Source of the DNA: Cohaesibacter haloalkalitolerans
Lineage (GTDB): Bacteria; Pseudomonadota; Alphaproteobacteria; Rhizobiales; Cohaesibacteraceae
NCBI RefSeq assembly: GCF_003574655.1
Contig: NZ_QNUM01000002.1
Span: 434,001 to 498,000, forward strand
Reading direction: 5' to 3'
DNA: 64,000 nt
In this document: positions 17,404 to 26,906 of the stretch, piece after piece
Layout: every line of letters begins with the position of its first letter
Numbering within the stretch: position 1 is the first letter of the stretch
The notes under the pieces: model-generated
The model's input: the letters and a program-made list of their open reading frames with translations, nothing else
Databases searched by the model: none
Told to the model about the DNA's origin: nothing
Position numbers and translations under genes: made by a program

Positions 17404-18399
17404 ATGCCTTCAGCAGAAATGACCCCGCAGTCCCCTTCTCTTCCTTTAGATGGTCCCGGCCCTCTTCTCGATGCCGCTGCAGACCTTGTCTGGAAGCCCG
17501 ATTATGAAAACGACTCGTGGTTTTACTTCGGACAGTATGACGTCAACGGCGAGACCATAAACTATCTGTTTCACGCAATGATCATCCCGCTGCCGGAAAT
17601 AGGCGATGCGGTTCAGCTGATCGTGGCCATCTCCAACGAGACGACCGGCTGGTACAAGGCAGATGATCGCATCATGCCGCTGAGCAAGGCCGAGGTCAAA
17701 GAAGGTTTCGACATCAAGATGCCGAACGGCTTCATTCGGGGCACGTTGGGCAACATCGATCTGGAAGCCACCCTTGGAGACGGCAGCGGCAAGATTGCCC
17801 TGCATATCGCAGCGCCGGGACCGGTCATCTTCAATGCCGGTGTGGGCGAATTTACCGGCATGGACATGCATATCCATCAATATTCGATCCCTCGCCTTGC
17901 CACCTCCGGCACCATCGAGATCGAAGGCAAAAGCTATCAAGTAGAGGGAACCAGCTGGTTTGATCGCCAGTGGCAGCTTCTCTCCAAGGTTCCCGTCAGC
18001 AAGCTGAAATGGAGCTGGATCGGCATGACGCTGGACACAGGCGAGGCGCTGAGCGTCTGGTCCTGCCCGATGCAGCCGGGGGGCAGTCCGCGCGCATGGG
18101 CTACGATCCTCAAAGCCGATGGAACACAGATGGTCATTCCCGTCGATCCGACACTGGGGGCAACCGGGGAATGGAAGAGCGACGTCACCAACTACCGCTA
18201 TCCAACTCACTGGACCGTCCGGATTCCGGAAATGGATGCTGTTCTTGATGTCGATCCCCGTCCGCTGAAGCAGGAAGTGGTGTCCAGAGAAGCGCCGGTC
18301 CTTAGCAAATATGAAGGCGCCAGCAGGGTGACCGGCACTTGGCAGGGAAAATCCGTTACGGGATTTGGCTATGTTGAACTTGTCGGAAACTGGTCATAA
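17404..18399 (+). CDS. AttH/CrtC-like lipocalin-fold protein
   Basis: 331 residues without an obvious signal peptide. DSWFYFGQYDVNGETINYLFH near the N-terminus, HIHQYSIPRLATSGTIEIEGK, YQVEGTSWFDRQWQL in the middle and GFGYVELVGNW at the end recall the paired beta-barrel fold of AttH and of the carotenoid hydratase CrtC family. A hydratase or lipid-binding role is possible; no carotenoid genes accompany it, so CrtC activity is not claimed. GGAG precedes the ATG. Regulation by the TetR gene upstream is likely. Confidence 0.65.
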   Translation: MPSAEMTPQSPSLPLDGPGPLLDAAADLVWKPDYENDSWFYFGQYDVNGETINYLFHAMIIPLPEIGDAVQLIVAISNETTGWYKADDRIMPLSKAEVKEGFDIKMPNGFIRGTLGNIDLEATLGDGSGKIALHIAAPGPVIFNAGVGEFTGMDMHIHQYSIPRLATSGTIEIEGKSYQVEGTSWFDRQWQLLSKVPVSKLKWSWIGMTLDTGEALSVWSCPMQPGGSPRAWATILKADGTQMVIPVDPTLGATGEWKSDVTNYRYPTHWTVRIPEMDAVLDVDPRPLKQEVVSREAPVLSKYEGASRVTGTWQGKSVTGFGYVELVGNWS

Positions 18400-18420
18400 C
18401 AGTCCCAACACTATAAGCCT

Positions 18421-18449
18421 TTGCAGCGCGACGCCAAATTGCGCTGCAA
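18421..18449 (+). terminator. Intrinsic terminator after AttH-like gene
   Basis: Perfect 9-bp arms TTGCAGCGC (18421-18429) and GCGCTGCAA (18441-18449) followed by TTCTTTGCT, 22 bp past the stop at 18399. The converging LacI gene ends at 18532. Confidence 0.6.
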
Positions 18450-18531
18450 TTCTTTGCTCAGTATTTCAGGGCCAGTTCCCCAACACGAAGATAGTCTCAC
18501 CCCAATTTTGAAGTGAAGACGACTGTCAAAA

Positions 18532-19563
18532 TCAGTTTCGCACTCTTCCTGTTGAAGCGCGCAAAACCACCTCCGAAGGCAAGACAAGCCGTTTTTCCGG
18601 AATGCTCTGGCCTTTCAAACGTTTGACCATCAGATCCGCAGCGAGCCTGCCCTGTTGGTCCGCATTCATTTTCACCGTTGTCAGGGGGGGCGAGATGAAG
18701 CCCGAAAAGGGCAGATCATCATAGCCCACAACAGACACATCACCGGGCACCGACAGACCAAGGCTGTTGAGCGCCCCGATCACGCCCAGAGCGACGGTAT
18801 CATTGCCCGCGAAAATAGCCGTCAACTGTGGCTGCCGCCTCATCAGATGCAAGGTCGCGTTATAGCCGCTTTCCGCGCTGAAATCGCCAAACTCGATGCA
18901 GTCGTCGTCGAGCGTGATTCCGTTTTTGGAAAGCTCCTGTCTCAGTTCCTCCAGTCGGGAATCAGTCGCTGAAAAGCCAGCTGGCGAAAAGGGAACGCTG
19001 CCAATAGCGCGGTGTCCCAACTGAAGAATATGCCGCACAGCCTCCATTGTGCTGTCTCGGGTGCATGTCGTCACACTCAGCTCGTCCGGATGCCCGATCG
19101 AGCCGATCTGCACGACAGGAAAGCCACTATCCAGCAAGGCATGGAGATCCTTGTCTTCCACATGGGGGCTGAGCACCATCAGCCCGTCTATGCGATGGGA
19201 AACGACCAGATCGGTATAGGGATTGACGCCCTTTTTCCGCTCGAAGGTCTCCAGCAACAGGCTATAGCCAGCTTCCTTCAGAACATCGGCAATCGCATAA
19301 TGCAGCATGGGAATATAGGCATCGACGCGGATGGAGCGCGTTTCCGTGATCACCAGTCCGACAGTATCGGTTCGCCCCTTGCGCAACATGAGCGCAGCAG
19401 AATTGGGGCGATAGCCCAGAACGCGCGCAGCTTCACGCACGCGCTCCTTGGTTTCTTCACTGAGGCTGACCGCATCGGAGCCGTTCAGAACGAGAGACAC
19501 GGTCGAACGGGATACGCCGGCCAGTTTTGCCACATCATGGCTGGTGACAGATTTTGCTTTCAT
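18532..19563 (-). CDS. LacI-family transcriptional repressor
   Basis: 343 residues. The helix-turn-helix and hinge are classic: TSHDVAKLAGVSRSTVSLVLNG at residues 7-28 and YRPNSAALMLRKGRT at about 52-66. The rest is a periplasmic-binding-like sugar domain with FAGNDTVALGVIGAL and SVVGYDDLPFS. It is divergent from the alpha-galactoside ABC operon, with two perfect LacI-type palindromes in the shared region, so it most likely represses that operon and itself until a galactoside-derived inducer binds. Confidence 0.9.
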   Translation of the reverse strand: MKAKSVTSHDVAKLAGVSRSTVSLVLNGSDAVSLSEETKERVREAARVLGYRPNSAALMLRKGRTDTVGLVITETRSIRVDAYIPMLHYAIADVLKEAGYSLLLETFERKKGVNPYTDLVVSHRIDGLMVLSPHVEDKDLHALLDSGFPVVQIGSIGHPDELSVTTCTRDSTMEAVRHILQLGHRAIGSVPFSPAGFSATDSRLEELRQELSKNGITLDDDCIEFGDFSAESGYNATLHLMRRQPQLTAIFAGNDTVALGVIGALNSLGLSVPGDVSVVGYDDLPFSGFISPPLTTVKMNADQQGRLAADLMVKRLKGQSIPEKRLVLPSEVVLRASTGRVRN

Positions 19564-19579
19564 TCCAACTGGATACCAT

Positions 19580-19595
19580 ACTAACGCGTGTTAGT
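19580..19595. promoter_or_regulatory. LacI-family operator O1
   Basis: ACTAACGCGTGTTAGT: near-perfect palindrome with the central CG expected of LacI-family sites, 17 bp upstream of the repressor start. It differs from the second site by one base. Confidence 0.7.
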
Positions 19596-19633
19596 CGAAC
19601 TTTTTTCATTGACAGATGCAAATTCAAAACTAC

Positions 19634-19649
19634 ACTAACACGTGTTAGT
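19634..19649. promoter_or_regulatory. LacI-family operator O2
   Basis: ACTAACACGTGTTAGT: perfect 16-bp palindrome, 62 bp upstream of the first permease gene and 54 bp (about five helical turns) from O1, a spacing that allows looping or joint control of both divergent promoters. Confidence 0.75.
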
Positions 19650-19710
19650 AAGGCTTGGCTGGGGATAGAGGAAACCCTGGATCCGGCACAAGAAACAAAA
19701 TGGGAGGAGC

Positions 19711-20649
19711 ATGATGACCGGACGAAGTGCCGATAAATCGGTCAACGCAGACAAAGGATCAGGCTTGTTTGGAAACAGGCTGCGCAGGAAAGAAGCCCTC
19801 ACGGGCTATCTCTTCATACTGCCAGCCCTCATCGGCCTCATTGCCTTCTTCGCTTTTCCCACCATCCGGGCCGCGCAGATCAGCCTGACCAACTGGAACC
19901 TGATGCGCCCGGCGCACTGGATCGGGTTTGACAATTACGGCAAGCTCTGGGCCGATGGGAAATTCTGGGACTCGATGCAGATCACGCTGCTCTATGTGAT
20001 CTACAACATCCCCCTGCAAACGGCCCTCGGTCTGATCATTGCCGTACTCGCCGACAGGCTTGCCAAATCGGTTCTGTTCCGGGCCGTGATCATCGCCCCC
20101 TATCTCATCTCAAACGTGGTTGCCGGCCTTGTCTGGCTGCTCATGCTGGACCCGCTGATCGGCCTGACCAACGCCTTTCTCACCGGCATCGGCATCCCGC
20201 CGCAATCCTTTCTCAGCTCGCCCGATCAGGCGCTCATTTCCGTTGCAGGCATCTCGATCTGGCGTCATGTCGGCTTTACCGCCCTGCTCTTCTACGCTGG
20301 CCTTCAGTCGATCCCGCGCGATCTTTATGAAGCGGCGCGACTGGATGGTGCCAGCGAAAGCGCCATGTTCCGCATGATCACGCTGCCGCTGTTGCGCCCG
20401 GTCATGGTGTTTGTGCTGGTGACCAGCGTCGTCGGATCCTTCCAGGTGTTTGATGTGATCGCCGTGACGACCCAAGGCGGACCAGCCAACTCCACCCGCG
20501 CCGTGCTCTGGTACATCTATGAGAATGCCTTCCAGTTCAGCCGCATGGGCTATGCCTCGGCCATGTCCATGGTGCTGTTCGTCTTCCTCATTTTGGTAAC
20601 GCTCTTGCAGATGCGCCTGCTGCGTGCCGACAGCTCGGATCTGGGATAG
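19711..20649 (+). CDS. Sugar ABC transporter permease (MalF/UgpA-like)
   Basis: 312 residues with about six membrane helices. The N-terminal helix sits in GYLFILPALIGLIAFFAFP, and the cytoplasmic EAA coupling loop reads YEAARLDGASESAMFRMITLPLLRPV at about residues 210-235. ATG 19711 follows GGAGGAGC; a second ATG lies three bases later. It is the first gene of the LacI-controlled operon and pairs with the permease at 20661. Confidence 0.9.
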   Translation: MMTGRSADKSVNADKGSGLFGNRLRRKEALTGYLFILPALIGLIAFFAFPTIRAAQISLTNWNLMRPAHWIGFDNYGKLWADGKFWDSMQITLLYVIYNIPLQTALGLIIAVLADRLAKSVLFRAVIIAPYLISNVVAGLVWLLMLDPLIGLTNAFLTGIGIPPQSFLSSPDQALISVAGISIWRHVGFTALLFYAGLQSIPRDLYEAARLDGASESAMFRMITLPLLRPVMVFVLVTSVVGSFQVFDVIAVTTQGGPANSTRAVLWYIYENAFQFSRMGYASAMSMVLFVFLILVTLLQMRLLRADSSDLG

Positions 20650-20660
20650 GGAGAAGCCTC

Positions 20661-21536
20661 ATGTCAACAAAACTCAACCTGCCCAAATTGTTCGGCTATG
20701 CAGGCCTTGCCGTTTTCGGCATCATCTCGCTCCTGCCCATCTGGATGGCGCTCAAAACAGCCATCACCATGCCCACGGATGTTTTCTCCACGGCAAACAG
20801 CCTTTGGGTCAACAATCCGGTTTTCGGCAATTTCCTGCGTGTGCTGGGTCTGCCCAGTGATGTGCCACCACCGGCCAACTCGGGCTCACCAATCAACTTC
20901 ATGATCGCGCTCAGAAACAGTGTGATCTATACCGGCCTTCTCGTCACCGGCCAGCTGTTCTTCTCGTCACTGGCGGCCTATGCCTTTGCAAGACTGCGTT
21001 TTCCCGGGCGGGACGCGATCTTCTACAGTTTCATCGCGGCGACGATGATCCCCTCGATCGTGCTGTTCATTCCCAATTTCATCCTGATCCGTCAGTTGGG
21101 CCTGCTCAACAGCTTTGCGGGCATGGTGGCTCCCAACATCCTGATGCTGCCTTTCGCAGTCTTTTTCCTGCGCCAGTTCTTCCTTTCAACGCCCAAGGAG
21201 CTGGAAGAAGCGGCGCGGCTCGATGGCCTCAGCTGGTTCAAGGTCTATTGGCATATCGCCCTGCCGCTACAGCGCGGACCGCTGGCCACTCTGGCCATCC
21301 TTCTGTCCATTCAGGCCTGGAATGATTTCTTCTGGCCGTTCCTCGTCGGGCAGAAAGAGAATGTGCAGGTGATGGCCGTCGCGCTCGCCAACTATCAGAG
21401 CCAGACCGGACAGGGACAGCCGGATTGGACCGGTCTGATGGCCGCCGTGATGCTGTCGATCATTCCGGTGCTGATCCTGCTCGTGTTCTTTGGTCGCCGT
21501 ATCGTCGAATCCTTGCAAACAAGTGGCATGAAATAG
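20661..21536 (+). CDS. Sugar ABC transporter permease (MalG/UgpE-like)
   Basis: 291 residues, six membrane helices, EAA loop LEEAARLDGLSWFKVYWHIALPL around residues 177-200. An early loop (residues 50-80, SDVPPPANSGSPIN) is the usual extracytoplasmic insert of MalG-type permeases. It follows the MalF-type partner after 11 bp with GGGAGAAG as ribosome-binding site. Forms the membrane channel for the binding protein encoded next. Confidence 0.9.
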   Translation: MSTKLNLPKLFGYAGLAVFGIISLLPIWMALKTAITMPTDVFSTANSLWVNNPVFGNFLRVLGLPSDVPPPANSGSPINFMIALRNSVIYTGLLVTGQLFFSSLAAYAFARLRFPGRDAIFYSFIAATMIPSIVLFIPNFILIRQLGLLNSFAGMVAPNILMLPFAVFFLRQFFLSTPKELEEAARLDGLSWFKVYWHIALPLQRGPLATLAILLSIQAWNDFFWPFLVGQKENVQVMAVALANYQSQTGQGQPDWTGLMAAVMLSIIPVLILLVFFGRRIVESLQTSGMK

Positions 21537-21569
21537 GCCGACATTCGAATTTTCTAGGGAGAGAGAATT

Positions 21570-22871
21570 ATGAAGACTCTAACGCACTATCTACTCGTGT
21601 CCGCAGCCGTTCTGGCTCCGACAACCGTCTTTGCGCAAGATACCGTGCGCTACTGGATGTGGGATGGACAACAGGCACCGGTCTATCAGCAGTGTGCAAA
21701 TGATTTCGAGGCGATGAATAGCGACATCCATATCGAGATCACGCAAACCGGCTGGGACCAATACTGGACGAACCTGACCACCAGCTTCATTTCCGGTGAT
21801 GCACCCGACGTTTTCGTCAATCACCTGATGCGCCTGCCTGAGTTTGCCGCCAACCAGATGATCGAAGACCTCACGCCGCTTCTTGCCAAAGCGTCCTATG
21901 ATACATCGGGCTATCTGCCGGGCTTGCTGGAAAACTGGTCCAAGGACGGCGCCGTTTATGGCCTTCCCAAAGACTGGGCAACTGTCGCTGTCGCCTATGA
22001 CCGCGACAAGCTGAAAGCTGCCGGACTTGCGCCATCCGATCTGGCTGACATGACATGGAACCCCGAGAATGGCGGCAGCTTCCAGAAGATCATCGCCCAC
22101 CTTACCGTCGATACCAACGGCAAGCGCGGTGATGAAGAAGGGTTTGATCCGAATTCTGTTGCCACCTTCGGCCTTGTACTCAACCCGCTGAGCCCGCAAG
22201 GGGAAACCGAATGGGCCTATCTGGCCGCCAGCACAGGCTGGAGGTTCATCGATGAGCCATGGTCGACCCACTATAATTTTGATGACCCGCGTCTTGCCAA
22301 GTCACTGACCTGGATCCGCGATCTGGCTCGTGTGCATCATCTGATGCCGACCGTGGAACAGACAGGGCGTCTGGGAGCAGAAACCCTGATGTTCTCGGAC
22401 AAGGGCGCGATGACGGTAACCGGTTCGTGGCTTGTGGGCCTTTACCATCAATCGAAACCATCGGTTGCCTTTGCGCCGATTCCGGCAGGCCCCGAAGGTC
22501 GCAAAACCATGTTCAACGGTCTGGCAGACTCCATCTGGACCGGCAGCCCGGTCAAGGATGCCGCGTGGAAATGGGTGCAATATCTTGGTTCTGATGCCTG
22601 TCAGGCAACCGTTGCCAAGGCTGGCGTTGTCTTCCCGGCCCAACAGGACCAGATCGAGACAACCGTCAAGGCTTTCGAGGAAAAAGGTGTCGATGTATCC
22701 GCCTTCACCAAGGTCGCGACCAGCGAGACCACCTTTGCACCACCGATTACCGACTATGGCAACGAGATTTCCTCCATCGTCAAAGCGGCTCTTGAGAAGG
22801 TCATGCTAGGGCAACAAAAGCCCGAAGAGATCCTCACCAACGCCAATGAAGAAGTGAACAGCCTTTTCTGA
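21570..22871 (+). CDS. ABC transporter extracellular solute-binding protein (family 1)
   Basis: 433 residues. The signal peptide is residues 1-22 (HYLLVSAAVLAPTTVFAQ). The mature protein has the two-lobe family 1 pattern: IEITQTGWDQYWTNLTTSF, APDVFVNHL, VYGLPKDWATVAVAYDRDKL and a lobe-2 GAMTVTGSW. It captures an oligosaccharide in the periplasm. With a GH36 alpha-galactosidase in the same cluster, raffinose- or melibiose-type galactosides are the likely ligands (inference). GGGAGAG lies upstream of the ATG. Confidence 0.9.
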   Translation: MKTLTHYLLVSAAVLAPTTVFAQDTVRYWMWDGQQAPVYQQCANDFEAMNSDIHIEITQTGWDQYWTNLTTSFISGDAPDVFVNHLMRLPEFAANQMIEDLTPLLAKASYDTSGYLPGLLENWSKDGAVYGLPKDWATVAVAYDRDKLKAAGLAPSDLADMTWNPENGGSFQKIIAHLTVDTNGKRGDEEGFDPNSVATFGLVLNPLSPQGETEWAYLAASTGWRFIDEPWSTHYNFDDPRLAKSLTWIRDLARVHHLMPTVEQTGRLGAETLMFSDKGAMTVTGSWLVGLYHQSKPSVAFAPIPAGPEGRKTMFNGLADSIWTGSPVKDAAWKWVQYLGSDACQATVAKAGVVFPAQQDQIETTVKAFEEKGVDVSAFTKVATSETTFAPPITDYGNEISSIVKAALEKVMLGQQKPEEILTNANEEVNSLF

Positions 22872-22924
22872 TCGCGTCAAAACAGCAGGGCGCGGCATTG
22901 TCTGGGGGCGAAGCCGCAGCTCTA

Positions 22925-22951
22925 GCGGCCGGACTGAGGCCATCCGGCCGC
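22925..22951 (+). repeat. GC-rich intercistronic hairpin
   Basis: GCGGCCGGA (22925-22933) and TCCGGCCGC (22943-22951), 9-bp perfect arms, in the 150-bp gap between binding-protein and ATPase genes. There is no U-tract. Such a hairpin can protect the 3' end of upstream mRNA so that the binding protein is made in excess over the other subunits (known for malE-type operons; inferred here). Confidence 0.5.
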
Positions 22952-23021
22952 ACCCAGCCCCCTCATTTCAGCCGAAGCGCGAAGTGCAAACCGGCCACCA
23001 ATATCAAATCGGGAGGAGCAC

Positions 23022-24104
23022 ATGTCTAGTCTCGAACTCAAAAATGTCAACAAACGTTATGGCGAGGCCCATATCATTCATGACATCGACCTGAAAATCG
23101 AAGCCGGAGAATTCTGCGTTTTCGTTGGACCTTCGGGCTGTGGAAAGTCCACACTGCTGCGTATGATCGCTGGCCTTGAAGACATTTCAAGCGGTTCACT
23201 GGCCATTGGCGGCGAGCCGATGAATGATGTAGATCCGGCCAAACGCGGCGTCGCCATGGTGTTCCAGAGTTACGCGCTCTATCCTCACATGACTGTGCGC
23301 GAGAATATGGGCTTTGGTCTGCGCTTTGACAAAACCCCGAAGGAAGAAATCAACCGACGGGTCAATGAAGCCGCCGCAGTGCTTGAACTGGATGGCCTTC
23401 TGGACAGGAAACCAAAGGCGCTCTCCGGTGGCCAGCGTCAGCGCGTCGCCATTGGCCGCGCCATTGTGCGCAAGCCGAATGTCTTCCTGTTTGACGAACC
23501 GCTGTCCAACCTCGACGCAGAATTGCGGGTCAACATGCGCGTCGAAATCGCCCGGCTGCATAAAGAGCTGGGCACAACGATCATCTATGTCACCCACGAT
23601 CAGGTGGAAGCCATGACACTGGCTGACAAGATTGTCGTCTTGCGGGCAGGCAGCATCGAACAGGTCGGTGCGCCCCTCACCCTTTATGACGATCCGGACA
23701 ATCTTTTCATTGCCGGCTTCATCGGTTCGCCAAAGATGAACTTCCTTGAAGCCACTGTTAGGGAAGTGACAGGCCAGAGCGTGACACTCCAGCTTGATGA
23801 CGTCGAGGCGGCTCCTTTCAGCATGGAACTCAAGGGCAGCATGCCCGCTGAAGGAGACAAGTTGACTGTGGGCATCCGACCGGAATCCCTCTCGCCAGAA
23901 GGGGCAGTGCAGATCAAGCTGACGACAGACATCGTCGAGCATCTGGGTGGTGAGTCCTACATCTACGCCCGCACACAGGCTAACCAGCGCATCGTCATGA
24001 AGCTTGCCGACGCGCGCCAGTTCAGGACCGGTGAAGCCATAACAGCAGCCTTCGATGTATCAAGGGCCTTCCTGTTCGATGCAGCCGGCATGCGGCTGCG
24101 CTAG
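23022..24104 (+). CDS. Sugar ABC transporter ATP-binding protein (UgpC/MsmK type)
   Basis: 360 residues. Walker [13 protein letters not shown] at about 37-48, Q-loop [10 protein letters not shown], signature [15 protein letters not shown], Walker [14 protein letters not shown] and the H-loop [11 protein letters not shown]-terminal OB-type regulatory domain (residues about 240-360) contains VGIRPESL. It energises the permease pair at 19711-21536. The gap of 150 bp before it carries a hairpin and a GGGAGGAG ribosome-binding site. Confidence 0.92.
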   Translation: MSSLELKNVNKRYGEAHIIHDIDLKIEAGEFCVFVGPSGCGKSTLLRMIAGLEDISSGSLAIGGEPMNDVDPAKRGVAMVFQSYALYPHMTVRENMGFGLRFDKTPKEEINRRVNEAAAVLELDGLLDRKPKALSGGQRQRVAIGRAIVRKPNVFLFDEPLSNLDAELRVNMRVEIARLHKELGTTIIYVTHDQVEAMTLADKIVVLRAGSIEQVGAPLTLYDDPDNLFIAGFIGSPKMNFLEATVREVTGQSVTLQLDDVEAAPFSMELKGSMPAEGDKLTVGIRPESLSPEGAVQIKLTTDIVEHLGGESYIYARTQANQRIVMKLADARQFRTGEAITAAFDVSRAFLFDAAGMRLR

Positions 24105-24134
24105 AGAAAAAATCGCAGGGCAAAAAGGGGCCGG

Positions 24135-26282
24135 ATGGCCTCTGCCCCGAGCATCACCTGCCAGACCCAGAACACTCTCGACATCAGAGCAATCAAAGCG
24201 GACCACCCCATGACTTCCATCCATCATCGACTGGATACGCCAACCCAGACCCTTGTCCTGCGCATTGAAAATAACCGGATGGCCGAGGCCATCTATTGGG
24301 GAGAACGCCTGCCCGAGACCGAGGATCTGGCGCAATTGTCAATGGCCCATGCAATTGATCTGGGTGGTGGCATGCTGGACGCGACCATTCCCCTTTCCAT
24401 CTGCCCGGAGGCCAGCGCCCCCTTCCCCGGACAGGTCGGGCTCTCCCTCTCGCGCGGCGAGAAAGCCATTCTTCCCCGCTTCCGGTTTGAAAACGCTGAC
24501 AGCTCCGACGGGTTGAAACTTGCCTTTTCCGATGAGGCAAACGGCTTGCACTACGTCGCCCATTTTGTCCCGGTTGGCGATATCATCATCGCCTCGGCCT
24601 GCCTCACAGCGACCGCCCCCGTCCTGTGCCACTGGTTGGCCGCGCCGGTTTTGCCAGCGCCACAAATGTCCGATGAGATCCTCGACTGGCATGGCACATG
24701 GCTCAAGGAATTCCAGCGCCAGAGCACCCCGTGGTCTGCAGGCATCCGCATGCGGGACGCGCGCACCGGCCGGTCAGGCCATGAACATCCGCCAGTTGCC
24801 ATGATCCCGCTTCGCGGCGCGACTAAAACCGAAGGCACCGTTCTGGCCCTGCAACTTGCCTGGTCGGGCGGGCATCGCTTTATTGCCGAGGAGCTGCCTG
24901 ACGGGCGACGGCAGCTGCAAATGGGTCGCACATGGGATTCGGAAGGCGCAGGCACCCGGTTTCATTCATCAGAACTTATCCTCGCCTGCTCCAGCGAAGG
25001 GGAAGCCGGTATTGCACGGGCTTATCAGGGCTATATCAGGGATCATGTGGTGCGTTGGCCAGACCCGGATCGGTCTCGCCCTGTGCATTACAATTGCTGG
25101 GAAGCCATCTACTTTAATCATTCCCTTAAAGCACTATCGGAAATAGCCGAACGCGCCGCCGCGCTGGGCGCCGAGCGCTTTGTGCTCGATGATGGCTGGT
25201 TCGGCAAGCGGGACGACGACACCAGCTCTCTGGGAGACTGGACGATCGACAGCAGAAAATGGCCCGACGGCCTTACCCCCCTCATCAACAAGGTTCATGC
25301 CGAGGGCATGACCTTTGGCCTTTGGGTCGAGCCTGAGATGGTCAATATGGACAGTGACCTCTATCGCGCCCATCCAGACTGGCTGCTTGGACCGACCGAC
25401 CAGTTGACCGGACGGTTCCAGCACGTACTGGACCTGTCAAAGTCCGAGGTGCGGGACTATCTGTTTTCCGCCCTCAGCGCTCTGCTGGCAGCGAATGATA
25501 TTGACTATCTCAAGTGGGACCATAATCGGCTTTTGCCGTTGGTCACTTCTGCTCAGACCGAAGGTGTCTATACCCTTCTTGATCAGCTAAGGGCCGCGCA
25601 CCCGACGGTCGAGATCGAGACCTGCGCATCAGGTGGCGGACGTATCGATATTGGCATTCTCGCGCGCACCCATCGGGTATGGCTATCGGATTCCAACGAT
25701 GCCATCGAGCGCCTGCGTATCCAGCATGATGCAGCCCTGTTCATTCCCGCAGCCGTCACGGGAAGCCATGTCGGCCCGCGCAAATGCCACTCTTCCGGCC
25801 GTATTCTGCCCATGTCCTTCCGGGCATGGGTGGCAGCGGAAAGGCATATGGGCTTCGAGATGGACCCACGGGAATTGACAGACGAGGAATTCGCCATCCT
25901 GCAGCGCGTCACCAACTGGTGGAAAGCAACCCGCGACTGGCGTATGGACGGGTATGTGCTTCCGCTTGAAAGCGATGACGACTCCGTCATTTCCGAACTG
26001 CAAATTGCCGCTGACGGCGCGCGTTTTGTCCTCTTTGCCGGACGTTTCGCAACGCCGCGTCACACCCTGCCTCTGGCCCAACGGCTGGCGGGGCTCGAGC
26101 CCGATGCCCTCTATCGGGTTCGGCTCATCAATCCGGAAGATCGCCCACCGCAATCACGCGGCCATACGGCGCTTGTCGAAGGCGACCTCACTCTCAGTGG
26201 CAAGGCCCTGATGACCCACGGCCTCAACCTGCCTCTCTCCTGGCCCGCCACGATGTGGGTGGTCGAAGGAGAAAGGGTTTAG
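24135..26282 (+). CDS. Alpha-galactosidase (glycoside hydrolase family 36)
   Basis: 715 residues from ATG 24135; an in-frame ATG at 24210 (MTSIHHRL) would give 690 residues and fits the domain start better, so the N-terminus is uncertain. Catalytic residues of GH36 are present: nucleophile D462 in YLKWDHNR and acid/base D519 in WLSDSNDAIERL, with the CASGGGRIDIG loop between them. It lacks a signal peptide, so it cleaves imported alpha-galactosides (raffinose, melibiose type) in the cytoplasm. Last gene of the LacI-controlled operon. Confidence 0.88.
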   Translation: MASAPSITCQTQNTLDIRAIKADHPMTSIHHRLDTPTQTLVLRIENNRMAEAIYWGERLPETEDLAQLSMAHAIDLGGGMLDATIPLSICPEASAPFPGQVGLSLSRGEKAILPRFRFENADSSDGLKLAFSDEANGLHYVAHFVPVGDIIIASACLTATAPVLCHWLAAPVLPAPQMSDEILDWHGTWLKEFQRQSTPWSAGIRMRDARTGRSGHEHPPVAMIPLRGATKTEGTVLALQLAWSGGHRFIAEELPDGRRQLQMGRTWDSEGAGTRFHSSELILACSSEGEAGIARAYQGYIRDHVVRWPDPDRSRPVHYNCWEAIYFNHSLKALSEIAERAAALGAERFVLDDGWFGKRDDDTSSLGDWTIDSRKWPDGLTPLINKVHAEGMTFGLWVEPEMVNMDSDLYRAHPDWLLGPTDQLTGRFQHVLDLSKSEVRDYLFSALSALLAANDIDYLKWDHNRLLPLVTSAQTEGVYTLLDQLRAAHPTVEIETCASGGGRIDIGILARTHRVWLSDSNDAIERLRIQHDAALFIPAAVTGSHVGPRKCHSSGRILPMSFRAWVAAERHMGFEMDPRELTDEEFAILQRVTNWWKATRDWRMDGYVLPLESDDDSVISELQIAADGARFVLFAGRFATPRHTLPLAQRLAGLEPDALYRVRLINPEDRPPQSRGHTALVEGDLTLSGKALMTHGLNLPLSWPATMWVVEGERV

Positions 26283-26319
26283 GCTTTTAGCTCAGCACAA
26301 TGAAAGCTCCTAAAATTTT

Positions 26320-26517
26320 TCACCCACATTCGTTGCATTGCGGCTTGGTGTCAGCAGCCATTCGCTTTATGCGTGGAAGAAACGATATGGCAAGGCCAAC
26401 TCAGAGATCAAGGCGACCGATGCGCAAGCGGCCAAGATTAGACGCCTGAAGCAGGAGCTGGCTCGGGTTACCGAGGAGCGCGACATCTTAAAAAATGCAA
26501 CGGCGTTCTCACGTATG
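26320..26517 (+). pseudogene. IS3-family OrfA fragment
   Basis: VRLGVSSHSLYAWKKRYGK followed by AAKIRRLKQELARVTEERDI is the helix-turn-helix and leucine-zipper part of an IS3 OrfA. It breaks off after EERDILKNATAFS, where sequence of the converging DUF6361 remnant begins. No OrfB and no terminal repeats are visible. Confidence 0.65.
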
Positions 26518-26892
26518 GATGCCAGCCCAATAGACGCTCGACGGGAGCCTCTTTAGGTTCCATCCTGCGTGGCGGCCGATCACATCTTCGCGCTCTCCGC
26601 CTCGCAGAAGCGCTTCGCTCAGTTGGAACTCAAGATCCCGAGCGATTTTTATCCGCTCTGTCTGACTTGCCTTTTGCCGCTGTACTTCCCGATAGATCCA
26701 AGGAACGAACAGCATCTAGCGTATCCGTGTTTGAATAGTGCTAGTGCCCGGAAAGAGGAGATCAACCAGCCCGTCTCGGATCGTGCCCAGACCAAGCTCA
26801 TCACGTGCTTCGGGCTGCTTGAATAGATCTATGAGGGTCTGAACTCTACGCCGCTCTTCAGGGTCAAAATCGATCCAGGCAAGGTAAGACAT
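26518..26892 (-). pseudogene. DUF6361 gene, interrupted by an amber codon and truncated
   Basis: From ATG 26892: MSYLAWIDFDPEERRRV, then EARDELGLGTIRDGLVDLLF and PGTSTIQTRIR, followed by TAG at codon 59 (26716-26718), after which the frame continues in family style with MLFVPWIYREVQ, VIGRHAG and KRLPSSVYWAGI until it meets the IS3 remnant. The family usually has an aromatic residue at the stop position, so one base change probably made the stop. The start is 14 bp after the helicase remnant, so the two were once an operon. Function of DUF6361 is unknown. Confidence 0.7.
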
Positions 26893-26906
26893 CGGCTACT
26901 CACGAA

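Noticed and set aside
17404-18399. Calling the AttH-like protein a hydroxyneurosporene hydratase (CrtC)
   Set aside because: Fold similarity only; no carotenoid pathway genes are nearby.
26716-26718. TAG inside DUF6361 as a recoded (readthrough or pyrrolysine-type) codon
   Set aside because: The gene is also truncated by an IS remnant and follows a frameshifted helicase, so a simple nonsense mutation is the better explanation.
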